In this document: piece by piece, positions 1 to 7,903 of the stretch | How positions within the stretch are numbered: the stretch's first letter is position 1 | How the letters are laid out: the number at the start of each line of letters is the position of its first letter | Assembly (NCBI GenBank): GCA_965214495.1 | Contig: OZ243958.1 | Span: forward strand, 2,170,001-2,234,000 | Direction of reading: 5' to 3' | Length of the DNA: 64,000 nt | Source: JANQOH01 sp965214495 | GTDB lineage: Bacteria > Pseudomonadota > Alphaproteobacteria > UBA7887 | The notes under the pieces: generated by a model | Databases searched by the model: none | Seen by the model: only the letters and a program-made list of their open reading frames with translations | Told to the model about the DNA's origin: nothing | Translations under genes and position numbers: made by a program

Positions 1-97
1 CTTCGAGAGCGTTCAGGATCGCCGGCAGCCCGCCTTCGAACTGCACGTCCACCACGGCCCCGATGACCTGGGTGATGCGTCCGACGTTTTCCTTCAT
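1..97 (-). CDS. atpD: ATP synthase F1 beta subunit, N-terminal part (cut by window edge)
   Basis: Only the first 32 or so codons are inside the window. The translation begins MKENVGRITQVIGAVVDVQF, the usual beta-barrel start of the catalytic F1 beta subunit. The ATG at 97-95 is preceded by an AGGAG at a good distance; a GTG directly in front of it is a less likely start. It lies 26 bases after atpG on the same strand, as expected for the alphaproteobacterial atpHAGD(C) order. Beta subunits hold the catalytic nucleotide sites of the membrane-bound ATP synthase; those motifs are beyond the edge. Confidence 0.95.
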   Translation of the reverse strand, partial: MKENVGRITQVIGAVVDVQFEGGLPAILNALE

Positions 98-123
98 CAC
101 GTGCTCCTGGTTCGGACCGGCGG

Positions 124-999
124 CTACAGCGCTTCGGCCCCGGAAACGATTTCGATCAGTTCCTTGGTGATCGCCGCCTGCCGCGACCGGTTGTAGGTCA
201 GGGTCAGCCGTCCGATCATGTCTCCGGCGTTTCGCGTCGCGTTGTCCATCGCCATCATCCGTGCGCCCTGCTCGCTGGCGGCGTTTTCGAGCAGCGCGCG
301 GAACACCTGCACCGCCACATTACGCGGCAGCAGATCGACAAGGATCGCCTCCTCGTCAGGCTCGAACTCGTAGATCGCCTCGCCGGTCCCTTCCGGCGCC
401 GCGGCGGCGGGAAGGGGGATCAGTTGCAGCGGGGTCACGATCTGGCTGACCGCCGACGCGAACCGGTTGTAGAATATCGTGCACATGTCGAACTCGCCGG
501 CGTCGAAGCGTCGGGTGAGGTTCCCGGCGACGGCGGCGGCGTCGGCGAACGTCACACCGCGCGTCCCGACATCCTCCAGGACCTCGACGATGCGCTGGCC
601 GTGGTCGCGGCGCAACTGGTCGCGCCCCTTGCGCCCGACGATCAGCAGATCGACCTTGCGGCCCTGGCGTTCGAGTTCGCCGATGCGCGCACGCACCGCC
701 CTGACGATGGCGCTGTTGAAGGCGCCGCACAGACCGCGGTCGGAGGTGGCCACGACGACGAGGTGGGTTTCCTCCTTGCCGGTCCCGCGCAACATGGCCG
801 GCGCACTTTCGTTGCCGGCGACCGACTCGGCGAGCGAGCCGACCATGCGCGCCATCCGGTCGGCGTAGGGGCGCGCCGCTTCGGCCGCTTCCTGCGCGCG
901 ACGCAGTTTCGACGCAGCGACCATTTTCATCGCGCTCGTGATCTTCTGCGTCGCCTTGACGCTGTTGATCCGGTTGCGGAGCTCCTTGAGGGTGGCCAT
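124..999 (-). CDS. atpG: ATP synthase F1 gamma subunit
   Basis: The 291-residue product starts MATLKELRNRINSVKATQKI and ends with NRSRQAAITKELIEIVSGAE, the two conserved coiled-coil ends of the rotating gamma shaft. Length is normal for the family. It couples proton flow through F0 to the three catalytic beta sites at the inner face of the cytoplasmic membrane. Its start is 7 bases after the atpA stop, so it is almost certainly co-transcribed with atpH and atpA and followed by atpD. Nothing looks unusual. Confidence 0.97.
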   Translation of the reverse strand: MATLKELRNRINSVKATQKITSAMKMVAASKLRRAQEAAEAARPYADRMARMVGSLAESVAGNESAPAMLRGTGKEETHLVVVATSDRGLCGAFNSAIVRAVRARIGELERQGRKVDLLIVGRKGRDQLRRDHGQRIVEVLEDVGTRGVTFADAAAVAGNLTRRFDAGEFDMCTIFYNRFASAVSQIVTPLQLIPLPAAAAPEGTGEAIYEFEPDEEAILVDLLPRNVAVQVFRALLENAASEQGARMMAMDNATRNAGDMIGRLTLTYNRSRQAAITKELIEIVSGAEAL

Positions 1000-1006
1000 C
1001 GGCGGG

Positions 1007-2536
1007 TCAGGCGAAGCGCCTGGTAAATTCGTCCAGCACCGCCTTCAGCTTCTCCTCGCTCTCGTCGCCGATCTCCTCCCCGTCGCGGATCGCGGCCAGC
1101 AGGTCGGCATGTTCGGCGCGCATCAGGCCGAGCAGGCTTTGCTCGTAGCGGGTCACGTCGGCGACCGCGATGCCGTCGAGATAGCCGCGCACGCCGGCGT
1201 AGATCGCCGTCACCTGTTCTTCGACCGGCAGCGGGGCATACTGGTCCTGTTTGAGCATCTCGGTCAGGCGCGCGCCCCGGTTGAGCAGGCGTTGCGTCGC
1301 GGCGTCGAGATCGGAGCCGAACTGGGCGAAGGCGGCCATCTCGCGATATTGCGCGAGCTCGAGTTTGATCCGGCCGGCGACCTGCTTCATCGCCTTTACC
1401 TGCGCCGCCGACCCCACCCGGCTCACCGAAATACCGACATTGATGGCTGGGCGAATGCCCTGGTAGAACAGTTCGGTCTCGAGGAAGATCTGGCCGTCGG
1501 TGATGGAGATGACGTTGGTCGGGATGTAAGCCGACACGTCGCCCGCCTGGGTTTCGATCACCGGCAGCGCGGTGAGCGATCCCGCGCCGTATTCCGCATT
1601 CAGCTTCGCCGCGCGTTCGAGCAGCCGCGAATGCAGGTAGAACACGTCGCCGGGATAGGCTTCGCGCCCCGGCGGGCGCCGCAGCAGCAGCGACATCTGG
1701 CGGTAGGCGACGGCCTGTTTCGACAGATCGTCATAGACGATCAGCGCGTGCATCCCGTTGTCGCGGAAATACTCGCCCATGGTGCAGCCGGCGTAGGGCG
1801 CAAGGAACTGCAACGGCGCCGGCTCGGACGCGGTGGCGGCGACAACGATCGAGTAGTCGAGCGCACCGTTGTCTTCCAGGGTCTTCACGATCTGCGCGAC
1901 GGTGGAGCGTTTCTGGCCGATGGCGACATAGATGCAGTAGAGCTTGCGGGCTTCGTCGCCGGTGGCGTTCACCGCCTTCTGGTTGATGATGGTATCGACG
2001 GCGACCGCGGTCTTGCCGGTCTGTCGGTCGCCGATGACGAGTTCGCGCTGGCCGCGGCCGATCGGCACCAGCGAATCGATGGCCTTGAGGCCGCTCTGCA
2101 TCGGTTCGTGCACCGACCGCCGGGGAATGATTCCCGGCGCCTTGACGTCCACGCGGCGGCGTTCCCCGGTCTCGATGGGCCCCTTGCCGTCGATGGGATT
2201 GCCGAGCGCATCGACGACGCGGCCGAGCAGCCCCTTGCCGACGGGCACATCGACGATCGCGCCGGTCCGCTTGACGGTGTCGCCTTCGCGGATCGTGCGG
2301 TCGTCGCCGAAGATGACGACTCCGACATTGTCGCTCTCGAGGTTGAGCGCCATGCCGCGCACGTCGCCGGGGAACGCGACCATTTCGCCGGCCTGCACGT
2401 TGTCGAGACCGTAAACGCGGGCGATGCCGTCGCCGACCGAGAGCACCTGCCCGACCTCGGCGACTTCGGCCTCGGCGCCGAAATCGGCGATCTGCCGCTT
2501 GAGAATGTCGGAAATTTCCGCGGCGCGGATCTCCAT
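1007..2536 (-). CDS. atpA: ATP synthase F1 alpha subunit
   Basis: The 509-residue product carries the Walker A motif GDRQTGKTAVAVDT, the DDLSKQAVAYRQMSLLLRRP region and a C-terminal helical domain, all standard for the non-catalytic nucleotide-binding alpha subunit of F1. Two ATGs stand in tandem at 2539 and 2536. The second is chosen because an AGGAG lies 7 bases in front of it and homologues usually begin MEIRAAEIS; the first ATG overlaps the atpH stop. Position between atpH and atpG fits the alphaproteobacterial F1 operon. Confidence 0.97.
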   Translation of the reverse strand: MEIRAAEISDILKRQIADFGAEAEVAEVGQVLSVGDGIARVYGLDNVQAGEMVAFPGDVRGMALNLESDNVGVVIFGDDRTIREGDTVKRTGAIVDVPVGKGLLGRVVDALGNPIDGKGPIETGERRRVDVKAPGIIPRRSVHEPMQSGLKAIDSLVPIGRGQRELVIGDRQTGKTAVAVDTIINQKAVNATGDEARKLYCIYVAIGQKRSTVAQIVKTLEDNGALDYSIVVAATASEPAPLQFLAPYAGCTMGEYFRDNGMHALIVYDDLSKQAVAYRQMSLLLRRPPGREAYPGDVFYLHSRLLERAAKLNAEYGAGSLTALPVIETQAGDVSAYIPTNVISITDGQIFLETELFYQGIRPAINVGISVSRVGSAAQVKAMKQVAGRIKLELAQYREMAAFAQFGSDLDAATQRLLNRGARLTEMLKQDQYAPLPVEEQVTAIYAGVRGYLDGIAVADVTRYEQSLLGLMRAEHADLLAAIRDGEEIGDESEEKLKAVLDEFTRRFA

Positions 2537-3096
2537 CATGCCGCTCCTTTCATGGCCGCCCTGAGCGATTGCAGGCGGGTTCGTATCGAGGCGTCGATCA
2601 TGCGCGAGCCGAGTTTGACCACCAGGCCGCCGATGAGCGTTTCATCGACCGAGGCGTCGACGCGCACCTCGCGCCCGGCGGCCCCGGCCAGCGCGCGCGC
2701 GATCGCTTCGGCCCGGGCGCGGTCGAGCGGACGCGCGCTGACGACCTGGGCGGTTACCTCGCCGCGATGACGGGCGAGCAGAACCTCGAACTCGCGGATC
2801 GCCTCGGCGGCGACGAACAGCCGCCGGTTACGCGCCAACACGCCGAGAAAACCGGTCGCCTGCGCGCCGAGTCCCGCACGCCGCGCGATGGCGGTCATCG
2901 CCGCGCCCTGCTCCTCCCGTGAGACCAACGGGCTTCGCACCATGCGCCGCAGGTCGGCGCTGGCGTCCAGCATCGCGCGGACGCGCGCGAGGTCGCCGGC
3001 CACGGCATCGAGCGCATCGGTCTCGCGCGCGAGCGCGAACAGCGCCGTCGCGTAACGGCCGGCCAGACCGGAAACGCCTGCTTGCTGTTCCGCCAC
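2536..3096 (-). CDS. atpH: ATP synthase F1 delta subunit
   Basis: From a GTG at 3096 the product is 186 residues, the normal size for delta (OSCP-like). It begins VAEQQAGVSGLAGRYATALF, the conserved first helix, and ends KLGSRMIDASIRTRLQSLR, the conserved tail. The frame stays open for about 90 codons further upstream, but that stretch overlaps a decayed gene and has no ATP-synthase similarity. An AGGTGG is placed as a ribosome site before the GTG. It is the first gene of the F1 unit; no clear promoter was recognised upstream. Delta links F1 to the peripheral stalk. Confidence 0.93.
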   Translation of the reverse strand: MAEQQAGVSGLAGRYATALFALARETDALDAVAGDLARVRAMLDASADLRRMVRSPLVSREEQGAAMTAIARRAGLGAQATGFLGVLARNRRLFVAAEAIREFEVLLARHRGEVTAQVVSARPLDRARAEAIARALAGAAGREVRVDASVDETLIGGLVVKLGSRMIDASIRTRLQSLRAAMKGAA

Positions 3097-3289
3097 GCGC
3101 CACCTGCGAGATTGGAGGAGGACCGTCGATATGTCGGAAGAGGGGGATCGCCCGGCAGCCGAACGACGCCAGCCGGGCGGCACCGGTCCCGCCAGAGGCG
3201 GGCGGTTGGTAGCACGGCGATTCCCGCGGCGCAATATGCCGTTCGACTTCCCGCGCATTCGTCCGAAAGCGCGGGGTCGAGGAGCGGAA

Positions 3290-3623
3290 GCCCCGGTGCC
3301 CGCACACACGGTTGCGGATGCGATCGAGCGCCCGTTCGGGCGTATCGACGGGTACATAGTGCAGCACAATCCGACGGCCTTCCGCTGCCGCGGTTTCCAT
3401 GCGACGGAAAACGCCCGAACCGGCGAGCGTCGTTTCCACCGGGTGGGTTACGCCCGCGCGCAGCGCGGCCTGCCGCCGCGATGCTTCACGCGCCGCCTGT
3501 CGGGACTTGTCCGGCGCGACGCCGCGCGATCGCATCGGGGTCGATCACTTCGACTTCCCTGAACCAGGTCGTGCACGTCAGGGTGGATTTGCGGCACCCG
3601 TTGGGGCCGGCGACCACATAAAG
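3290..3623 (-). pseudogene. Decayed zeta-toxin-like P-loop ATPase/kinase
   Basis: Reading the minus strand, LYVVAGPNGCRKSTLT is a P-loop in which the expected AGPNGAGKST glycines are altered. It continues to REVEVIDPDAIAR, then must shift frame to go on as GVAPDKSRQAAREASRRQA, VETTLAGSGVFRRM and VLHYVPVDTPERALDRIRNR. Loss of one CG in a CG-rich run near 3520 would explain the shift. The series P-loop, DPD, ETTLAG, VD-PE-A--RI-NRV is typical of chromosomal zeta-toxin/AAA-type kinases often annotated in proteobacteria. Downstream the similarity is lost into the atpH leader. Both the broken P-loop and the frameshift say it is inactive. Confidence 0.55.
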
Positions 3624-3656
3624 CGTCGGCGTCGCCGAACGTGCCGGGTGGCCGGA

Positions 3657-3908
3657 TCAGGCGGTTTTCCGGTCGCCGTATCCGGTGGGCACAATACAGG
3701 CGCCGTCCGACCGGACGCTACAAAGCGTTCCCCCGGCCGCAAGCCGGAGCGCGAGGTCCGCCTCGATCCGTTCGTGCCGATCCTCGGGACGACCCGGTAT
3801 CCCGGACGGCGGCTCCGCTCTTTCCCTTCGCTTGCGCAGTTTGCCGACCATAAGTCCGACTTGCGGCTCGATCAATTCGCCGTCGCGAAAGAGCCCGGAC
3901 ATGCGCAC
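3657..3908 (-). CDS. Small unknown protein upstream of the zeta-like remnant
   Basis: An 83-residue frame with the start MRMSGLFRDGELIEPQVG. It lies just upstream of, and on the same strand as, the decayed zeta-toxin-like gene, the position an antitoxin or companion gene would take. I recognise no domain; the middle is basic and rich in arginine and glutamate. Its 5-prime end lies 42 bases from the repeat at 3950-3975. It may be a real small gene, a remnant, or a chance frame in high-GC DNA. Confidence 0.25.
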   Translation of the reverse strand: MRMSGLFRDGELIEPQVGLMVGKLRKRRERAEPPSGIPGRPEDRHERIEADLALRLAAGGTLCSVRSDGACIVPTGYGDRKTA

Positions 3909-3949
3909 GATGGCAGCGTCCCGGTTCGAACGTTATCGCGGTTCGTTCG

Positions 3950-3975
3950 GGTTCGTGTTGGCGATGACAGCGGGA
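3950..3975 (+). repeat. Dispersed 26-bp repeat, copy 1
   Basis: The stretch beginning GGTTCGTGTTGGCGATGACA matches 4595-4620 at 24 of 26 positions, in the same orientation. Both copies are outside supported gene bodies. Short motifs of this type, with a GATGACAGCGGGA core, are a common kind of intergenic repeat in alphaproteobacterial genomes (recollection, not checked). Confidence 0.7.
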
Positions 3976-4031
3976 CGGCGGCGCCTCCAGGCCGCCACGA
4001 AGGGGCGGGAACACCAGGTGGCATCGATCCA

Positions 4032-4059
4032 CCTGTAGGGGCGCCCCTTGTGGGCGCCC
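4032..4059 (-). repeat. Hairpin repeat, copy 1 (inverted)
   Basis: Read on the minus strand this is GGGCGCC-CACAAGG-GGCGCCC followed by CTACAGG. The same design, GGGCAA-CCACAAGGA-TTGCCC then CTACAGG, occurs at 4548-4575 on the plus strand. Loop and tail are conserved while the stems change with compensation (GC pairs against AA/TT pairs), so the hairpin itself seems to be what is preserved. Confidence 0.7.
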
Positions 4060-4547
4060 GTGTAGGACGAAGAAAAGGCTGATTCTTGGGATTGGCCGGG
4101 ATTTGGCGGGAAATAGTGGGACGACGCAACGGCTTACGCGCGATCTGGCGTGGCGATCGCCCGGACGGAAAGGATGCGAAATTCCGACCGGAATTCGCGC
4201 TGCAACGCCATTGAATGGCGATTTTCCGGCGGTTTCGAGGCGCTAAAACGCTCGGAAGAATCAGTCGTCGCAGGTGTTGCTATCGGCGGCGTCGGGGCGG
4301 TAGGGTATCGGCGGCGCTGGAAGCATTCCGTCATCCTCTCATGCCTTCGGGCGAGCGCGGGGCCAGACGACCCGCCCGGCGCCACTACCGATCTTTCAGA
4401 TTCCGCTTCGCGGCGCGCAGGTTGCGCTGCTGCGTCTGGTGCAGGCTTGTGAGGTAGGTCTCCGATCCGTCGGCGGTTTTCTTGACAACTGCGCGCCAGA
4501 GGCGCCCGTCCTCAGCCCGAACCGCCGAACAGGAGGGGAACAAGGGA

Positions 4548-4575
4548 GGGCAACCACAAGGATTGCCCCTACAGG
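4548..4575 (+). repeat. Hairpin repeat, copy 2
   Basis: Partner of the copy at 4032-4059, in the opposite orientation. The stem GGGCAA/TTGCCC encloses a loop containing CCACAAGG and is followed by CCTACAGG. It lies 19 bases before the second copy of the 26-bp repeat, so the two repeat types travel close to each other here. Confidence 0.7.
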
Positions 4576-4594
4576 GATTGTTGCGGTTCATGTG

Positions 4595-4620
4595 GGTTCG
4601 TGCCGGCGATGACAGCGGGA
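4595..4620 (+). repeat. Dispersed 26-bp repeat, copy 2
   Basis: Begins GGTTCGTGCCGGCGATGACA and matches 3950-3975 except at two positions. It runs into the first codons of the small gene that starts at 4600, so that gene's apparent MPAMTAG start is repeat-derived. Confidence 0.7.
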
Positions 4621-4971
4621 GAGCGGCGCGACGTCGCGCATGTCCTCGTCACGAAACTCGAGGGCCTGCTGGAACCGGAGGCGCCGGAAGACGGCCTTCC
4701 GACCGGCTTCGTCCTGACCTTCGACAACTTCACCGCGGGCGACATGAAGGACATGGAGCGGTATCTCCCGCTGTTTCGCGGCTACCGCTCGCACCGGCCG
4801 ATCGACTCCAGCCCGACCCGGCAGCGCATCTGGTTCGAGACGGCGCACGGCGCCAGCCTCGGACGCGAGATCGGCAGGATGCTCGACAGCGAAGGGTTCG
4901 AGGCGGTGGTGAGCCTCTCCGGAAACGACTTCACGATCGAACAGATCGGGCCGCGGCGAACGCAACGCTGA
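4600..4971 (+). CDS. Hypothetical protein, possibly the C-terminal part of a larger protein
   Basis: A 123-residue product of unknown function. The stretch LPTGFVLTFDNFTAGDMKDM, then LPLFRGYRSHRPIDSSPTRQ and a final VSLSGNDFTIEQI, reads like a real alternating alpha/beta domain, and codon use matches the neighbours. There is no signal peptide or membrane segment. The first seven codons come from a dispersed repeat, so the gene may have been truncated and given a new start. It converges on priA with a 13-base gap. I cannot assign a family with confidence. Confidence 0.5.
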   Translation: MPAMTAGERRDVAHVLVTKLEGLLEPEAPEDGLPTGFVLTFDNFTAGDMKDMERYLPLFRGYRSHRPIDSSPTRQRIWFETAHGASLGREIGRMLDSEGFEAVVSLSGNDFTIEQIGPRRTQR

Positions 4972-4984
4972 AGTTGCAGACGGC

Positions 4985-7171
4985 TTACTGGAAGCTGTAG
5001 GGGTCGATATCGACTTGCACGCGGACGCCGCGCGGCGGCGGGACGGCGGCGAGCCACGGGGCGAGGCGGGCGTTGAGGGCGCGGTCGCGGGGGCCGCGGA
5101 CGAGCAGGCGGAAACGGTAGCGGCCGCGGATCAACGCCAGCGGCGCCGGGGCGGGGCCGAGCGTCTCGAGGTCCGGCGCACGCGGCGCGCGGCGGCGCAG
5201 TTCCGCGGCGAAGGCGCGGGTCTCTGCGGCGTCGGGTCCTGAAACGATAATCGCCGCGAGCCGGCCGAACGGCGGCATACGCAACGCCCGCCGCGCCGCC
5301 GCCTCCGCCGCGACGAAGCCGTCGCGGTCGCCCGCGACCAGCGCGCGGATCACCGGATGGTCGGGGGAGTGAGTTTGCAGCAGGGCGCGCCCCGGCCGCC
5401 CCCCGCGTCCGGCCCGCCCGGCGACCTGAAAGAGTAGCTGAAACGTCCGTTCCGCCGCGCGCAGATCGCCGCCGGCGAGACCGAGGTCCGCATCGACCAC
5501 CCCGACCAGCGTCAGGCCGGGGAAATGGTGGCCCTTGGCGACCATCTGGGTGCCGATCAGCAAGTCGATGCGCCGCCCGGTCATGGCTTCCACCAGCGCC
5601 GCGACGGCGCGGGGGCCGCGCACCGTGTCGCTGGTCATCGCCGCGACCCTGGCGTCGGGGAACAGCGCCACGACCTCTTCGTGCAGCCGTTCGATGCCCG
5701 GCCCGCAGGCGATCAGGCTGTCCTCCGCGTCGCAGTCCGGGCAGCGCCGCGGCAGGGGCCGGCGCAGGTCGCAATGATGACAGCGCAGTTCGCCGGCGAG
5801 ACGGTGTTCGACCAGCCAAGCCGTGCAGTTCGGACAATTCAGCCGGCGGCCGCAAGCGCGGCACAGGGTGAGCGGCGCGTATCCCCGGCGGTTGAGGAAC
5901 AGCATCGCCTGCTCCTTCCGCGCCAGGGTCTCGGCGAGCGCGGCCTCCAGGCGCGGCGCGACGAAGCGGCCGCGCGGCGGCGGGTCGGCGCGGAGGTCGA
6001 TCGCCGCGATGGACGGCGGTCCCGCCGCGCCGTGGCGTTCCGGCAGGCGCAGTGCGCGATAGCGCCCCTCGGCGACATTGCTCAGGGTTTCCAGAGACGG
6101 AGTCGCGCTCGACAGAACAACGGGAACGTCGGCGAGGCGGGCGCGCACCAGCGCCATGTCGCGCGCGTTGTAGATCACGCCGTCTTCCTGCTTGAACGAC
6201 GAGTCGTGCTCTTCGTCCACCACGATCAGGCCGAGCGCGGCGAACGGCAGGAACAGCGCCGAGCGCGCGCCGACCACCACCCGCGCGCGCCCGCGCCCGA
6301 GCGCGCGCCAGGCGTCGCGGCGCTGCGCCGCGCTCAGATCCGAGTGCCACGCCGCCGGACGGACGCCGAAACGCCGCTCGAACCGCTCGAACCATTGCGC
6401 GCCGAGGGCGATCTCCGGCAACAGAACCAGCACCTGCCGGCCGGCGTCGAGCGCCGCGGCGACCGCCTCGAAATAGACTTCCGTCTTGCCCGCCCCGGTC
6501 ACGCCGTCGAGCAGCGTCGCCGAAAAGCCGCCGGCGACAGCGGCGCGCAACGCCTCGGCCGCCGTCGCCTGCGCGGGTGACAGCCGCACCGTCACCGCTT
6601 CCGTATCGGGCGTGCGCCCCGCAGACGCCTCGCCGGCGCGTTCGACGACGCGCAGCGCGCCGGCGCGGATCATGCCGCGCACCACACCGGCGCCCACTCC
6701 GGCGCGACGGGCGAGATCCGCCTGTGTCGCGGCGGGCCCCGCGTCGAGCGCCGCGAGCACCGCGGCGCGCTGCGGCGTGAGGCGCACCGGCGCCGCAGCG
6801 CCCCGCGTCACGGCCCGCGCCGGGCGTTCGGGTTCGAGCGCCGCGGGCACGCTCATGGCCATGCGCAACACGGCCCCGCGGGCGGCGAGGCAATAATCGG
6901 CCAGCCAGTCGATGAACGCGCGCAGCGAGCCGGCGAGCGGCGGCGCTTCGAGCACCGCCTCGACATCGCGAAGCCGGGCCGGCGCGACGGCGCCGTCGGC
7001 GGCGCCCCACACGACCCCGACGACACGCCGCGGGCCGAGCGGCACCCGCACGAAGCTGCCGTCGGGCGCGGCCAGGTCGCGCGGCAGGCGATAGTCGTAG
7101 GGTCCCACGGCGCTCATCGGCAGCAAAACCGAGACGATGCGGTCGCCGGTGCTGGCGGACGGTCGAATCAT
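4985..7171 (-). CDS. priA: Primosomal replication-restart helicase PriA
   Basis: A 728-residue 3-prime to 5-prime DNA helicase that reloads the replisome at stalled forks. An N-terminal DNA-binding domain is followed by Walker A DGVTGAGKTEVYF (about 222-234), the DEEH box (319-322), SATPS (355-359), and eight cysteines in pairs between 437 and 480 (CRAC, CPNC, CHHC, CPDC) that bind two zinc ions. Motifs V and VI follow (TQMVAKGHHFPGL; QVAGRAGRGGRPG). It faces away from fsa with only 50 bases between the starts, so the two promoters share that gap. Confidence 0.97.
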   Translation of the reverse strand: MIRPSASTGDRIVSVLLPMSAVGPYDYRLPRDLAAPDGSFVRVPLGPRRVVGVVWGAADGAVAPARLRDVEAVLEAPPLAGSLRAFIDWLADYCLAARGAVLRMAMSVPAALEPERPARAVTRGAAAPVRLTPQRAAVLAALDAGPAATQADLARRAGVGAGVVRGMIRAGALRVVERAGEASAGRTPDTEAVTVRLSPAQATAAEALRAAVAGGFSATLLDGVTGAGKTEVYFEAVAAALDAGRQVLVLLPEIALGAQWFERFERRFGVRPAAWHSDLSAAQRRDAWRALGRGRARVVVGARSALFLPFAALGLIVVDEEHDSSFKQEDGVIYNARDMALVRARLADVPVVLSSATPSLETLSNVAEGRYRALRLPERHGAAGPPSIAAIDLRADPPPRGRFVAPRLEAALAETLARKEQAMLFLNRRGYAPLTLCRACGRRLNCPNCTAWLVEHRLAGELRCHHCDLRRPLPRRCPDCDAEDSLIACGPGIERLHEEVVALFPDARVAAMTSDTVRGPRAVAALVEAMTGRRIDLLIGTQMVAKGHHFPGLTLVGVVDADLGLAGGDLRAAERTFQLLFQVAGRAGRGGRPGRALLQTHSPDHPVIRALVAGDRDGFVAAEAAARRALRMPPFGRLAAIIVSGPDAAETRAFAAELRRRAPRAPDLETLGPAPAPLALIRGRYRFRLLVRGPRDRALNARLAPWLAAVPPPRGVRVQVDIDPYSFQ

Positions 7172-7221
7172 CGGGTTAGATTGTCTTCTCGCCGATCGTG
7201 GCCCGTCACCGGAGAAGGGGC

Positions 7222-7899
7222 ATGAAGTTCTTTGTCGATAGCGCCGATATAGACGAAATTTCCGATCTCGCCGCGACCGGGCTCATCGACGGGGTGACGA
7301 CGAACCCGTCGCTCGTCGCCAGGACGGGGCGCCCGTTCGCCAGTGTAATCGCCGACATCTGCGCCGTCGTGTCCGGTCCGGTCAGCGCCGAGGTCGCAGC
7401 GGTCGATACGGCCGGCATGGTGGCCGAAGGACGCCGGCTTGCCGCGATCGCCGAGAACGTGACGGTCAAGACGCCTTTGACGTGGGACGGCCTCGCCGCC
7501 TGCCGCCGGCTCCGCGATTCGGGCGTCAAGGTGAACGTGACACTGTGTTTCTCGGCGGCTCAGGCGCTGCTCGCGGCCAAGGCGGGCGCGAACTACATAT
7601 CGCCCTTCATCGGCCGCCTCGACGATCTGGGCCAGGACGGGATGCAGCTCGTCGCCGATATCTGCGCGATCTATCGGCAGTATCCGCGGCTCGTCGATAC
7701 CGAAGTGCTCGTCGCTTCGGTCCGCGGCCCGCACCACGTGGTCGAAGCCGCCCGGATCGGCGCCGATGTCGCGACCGTGCCGCCGAAGGTCCTCCGCCAA
7801 CTGGCGCAGCATCCGCTGACCGACAAGGGCCTCGCGGCGTTCCTGGCCGACTGGCGCGCGACCGGTCAGACCATCGTTGCGGCGCACGCGGCCGAGTGA
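7222..7899 (+). CDS. fsa: Fructose-6-phosphate aldolase / short transaldolase
   Basis: A 225-residue cytosolic class I aldolase of the transaldolase family. It starts MKFFVDSADIDEI, has the TTNPSL motif (27-32), the Schiff-base lysine in VTVKTPLT (about residue 83) and LCFSAAQALLAAKAGANYIS. The short length suggests an FSA/TalC type rather than the 320-residue transaldolase B. The ATG at 7222 is chosen for GGAGAAGGGG just before it and for the family start MKFF; an upstream in-frame start adds only basic residues. It sits between priA and xerC, a common alphaproteobacterial grouping. Transaldolase and aldolase activities cannot be told apart by eye. Confidence 0.9.
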   Translation: MKFFVDSADIDEISDLAATGLIDGVTTNPSLVARTGRPFASVIADICAVVSGPVSAEVAAVDTAGMVAEGRRLAAIAENVTVKTPLTWDGLAACRRLRDSGVKVNVTLCFSAAQALLAAKAGANYISPFIGRLDDLGQDGMQLVADICAIYRQYPRLVDTEVLVASVRGPHHVVEAARIGADVATVPPKVLRQLAQHPLTDKGLAAFLADWRATGQTIVAAHAAE

Positions 7900-7903
7900 A
7901 CCG

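Larger units (their letters stand above)
3097..4599. other. Gene-poor region upstream of the F1 operon
   Basis: About 1.5 kb with no gene I can support as intact. It holds a decayed zeta-toxin-like ATPase and a small unknown frame before it, both minus strand, and two pairs of short repeats listed separately. At 4206-4220 CGCCAT-TGA-ATGGCG forms a perfect hairpin followed by ATTTT, but no plus-strand gene precedes it. On the minus strand near 4385-4525 a frame reads RLWRAVVKKTADGSETYLTS and may be the tail of a lost mobile-element gene; I cannot name its family. The region looks like a site of repeated insertion and decay. Confidence 0.6.

Noticed and set aside
3900..3960. A tRNA suggested by GGTTCGAAC
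   Set aside because: No acceptor stem, anticodon arm or CCA fits around the T-loop-like string.
4206..4220. Plus-strand terminator CGCCAT-TGA-ATGGCG followed by ATTTT
   Set aside because: Well formed but no plus-strand gene precedes it, so it has no transcript to end.
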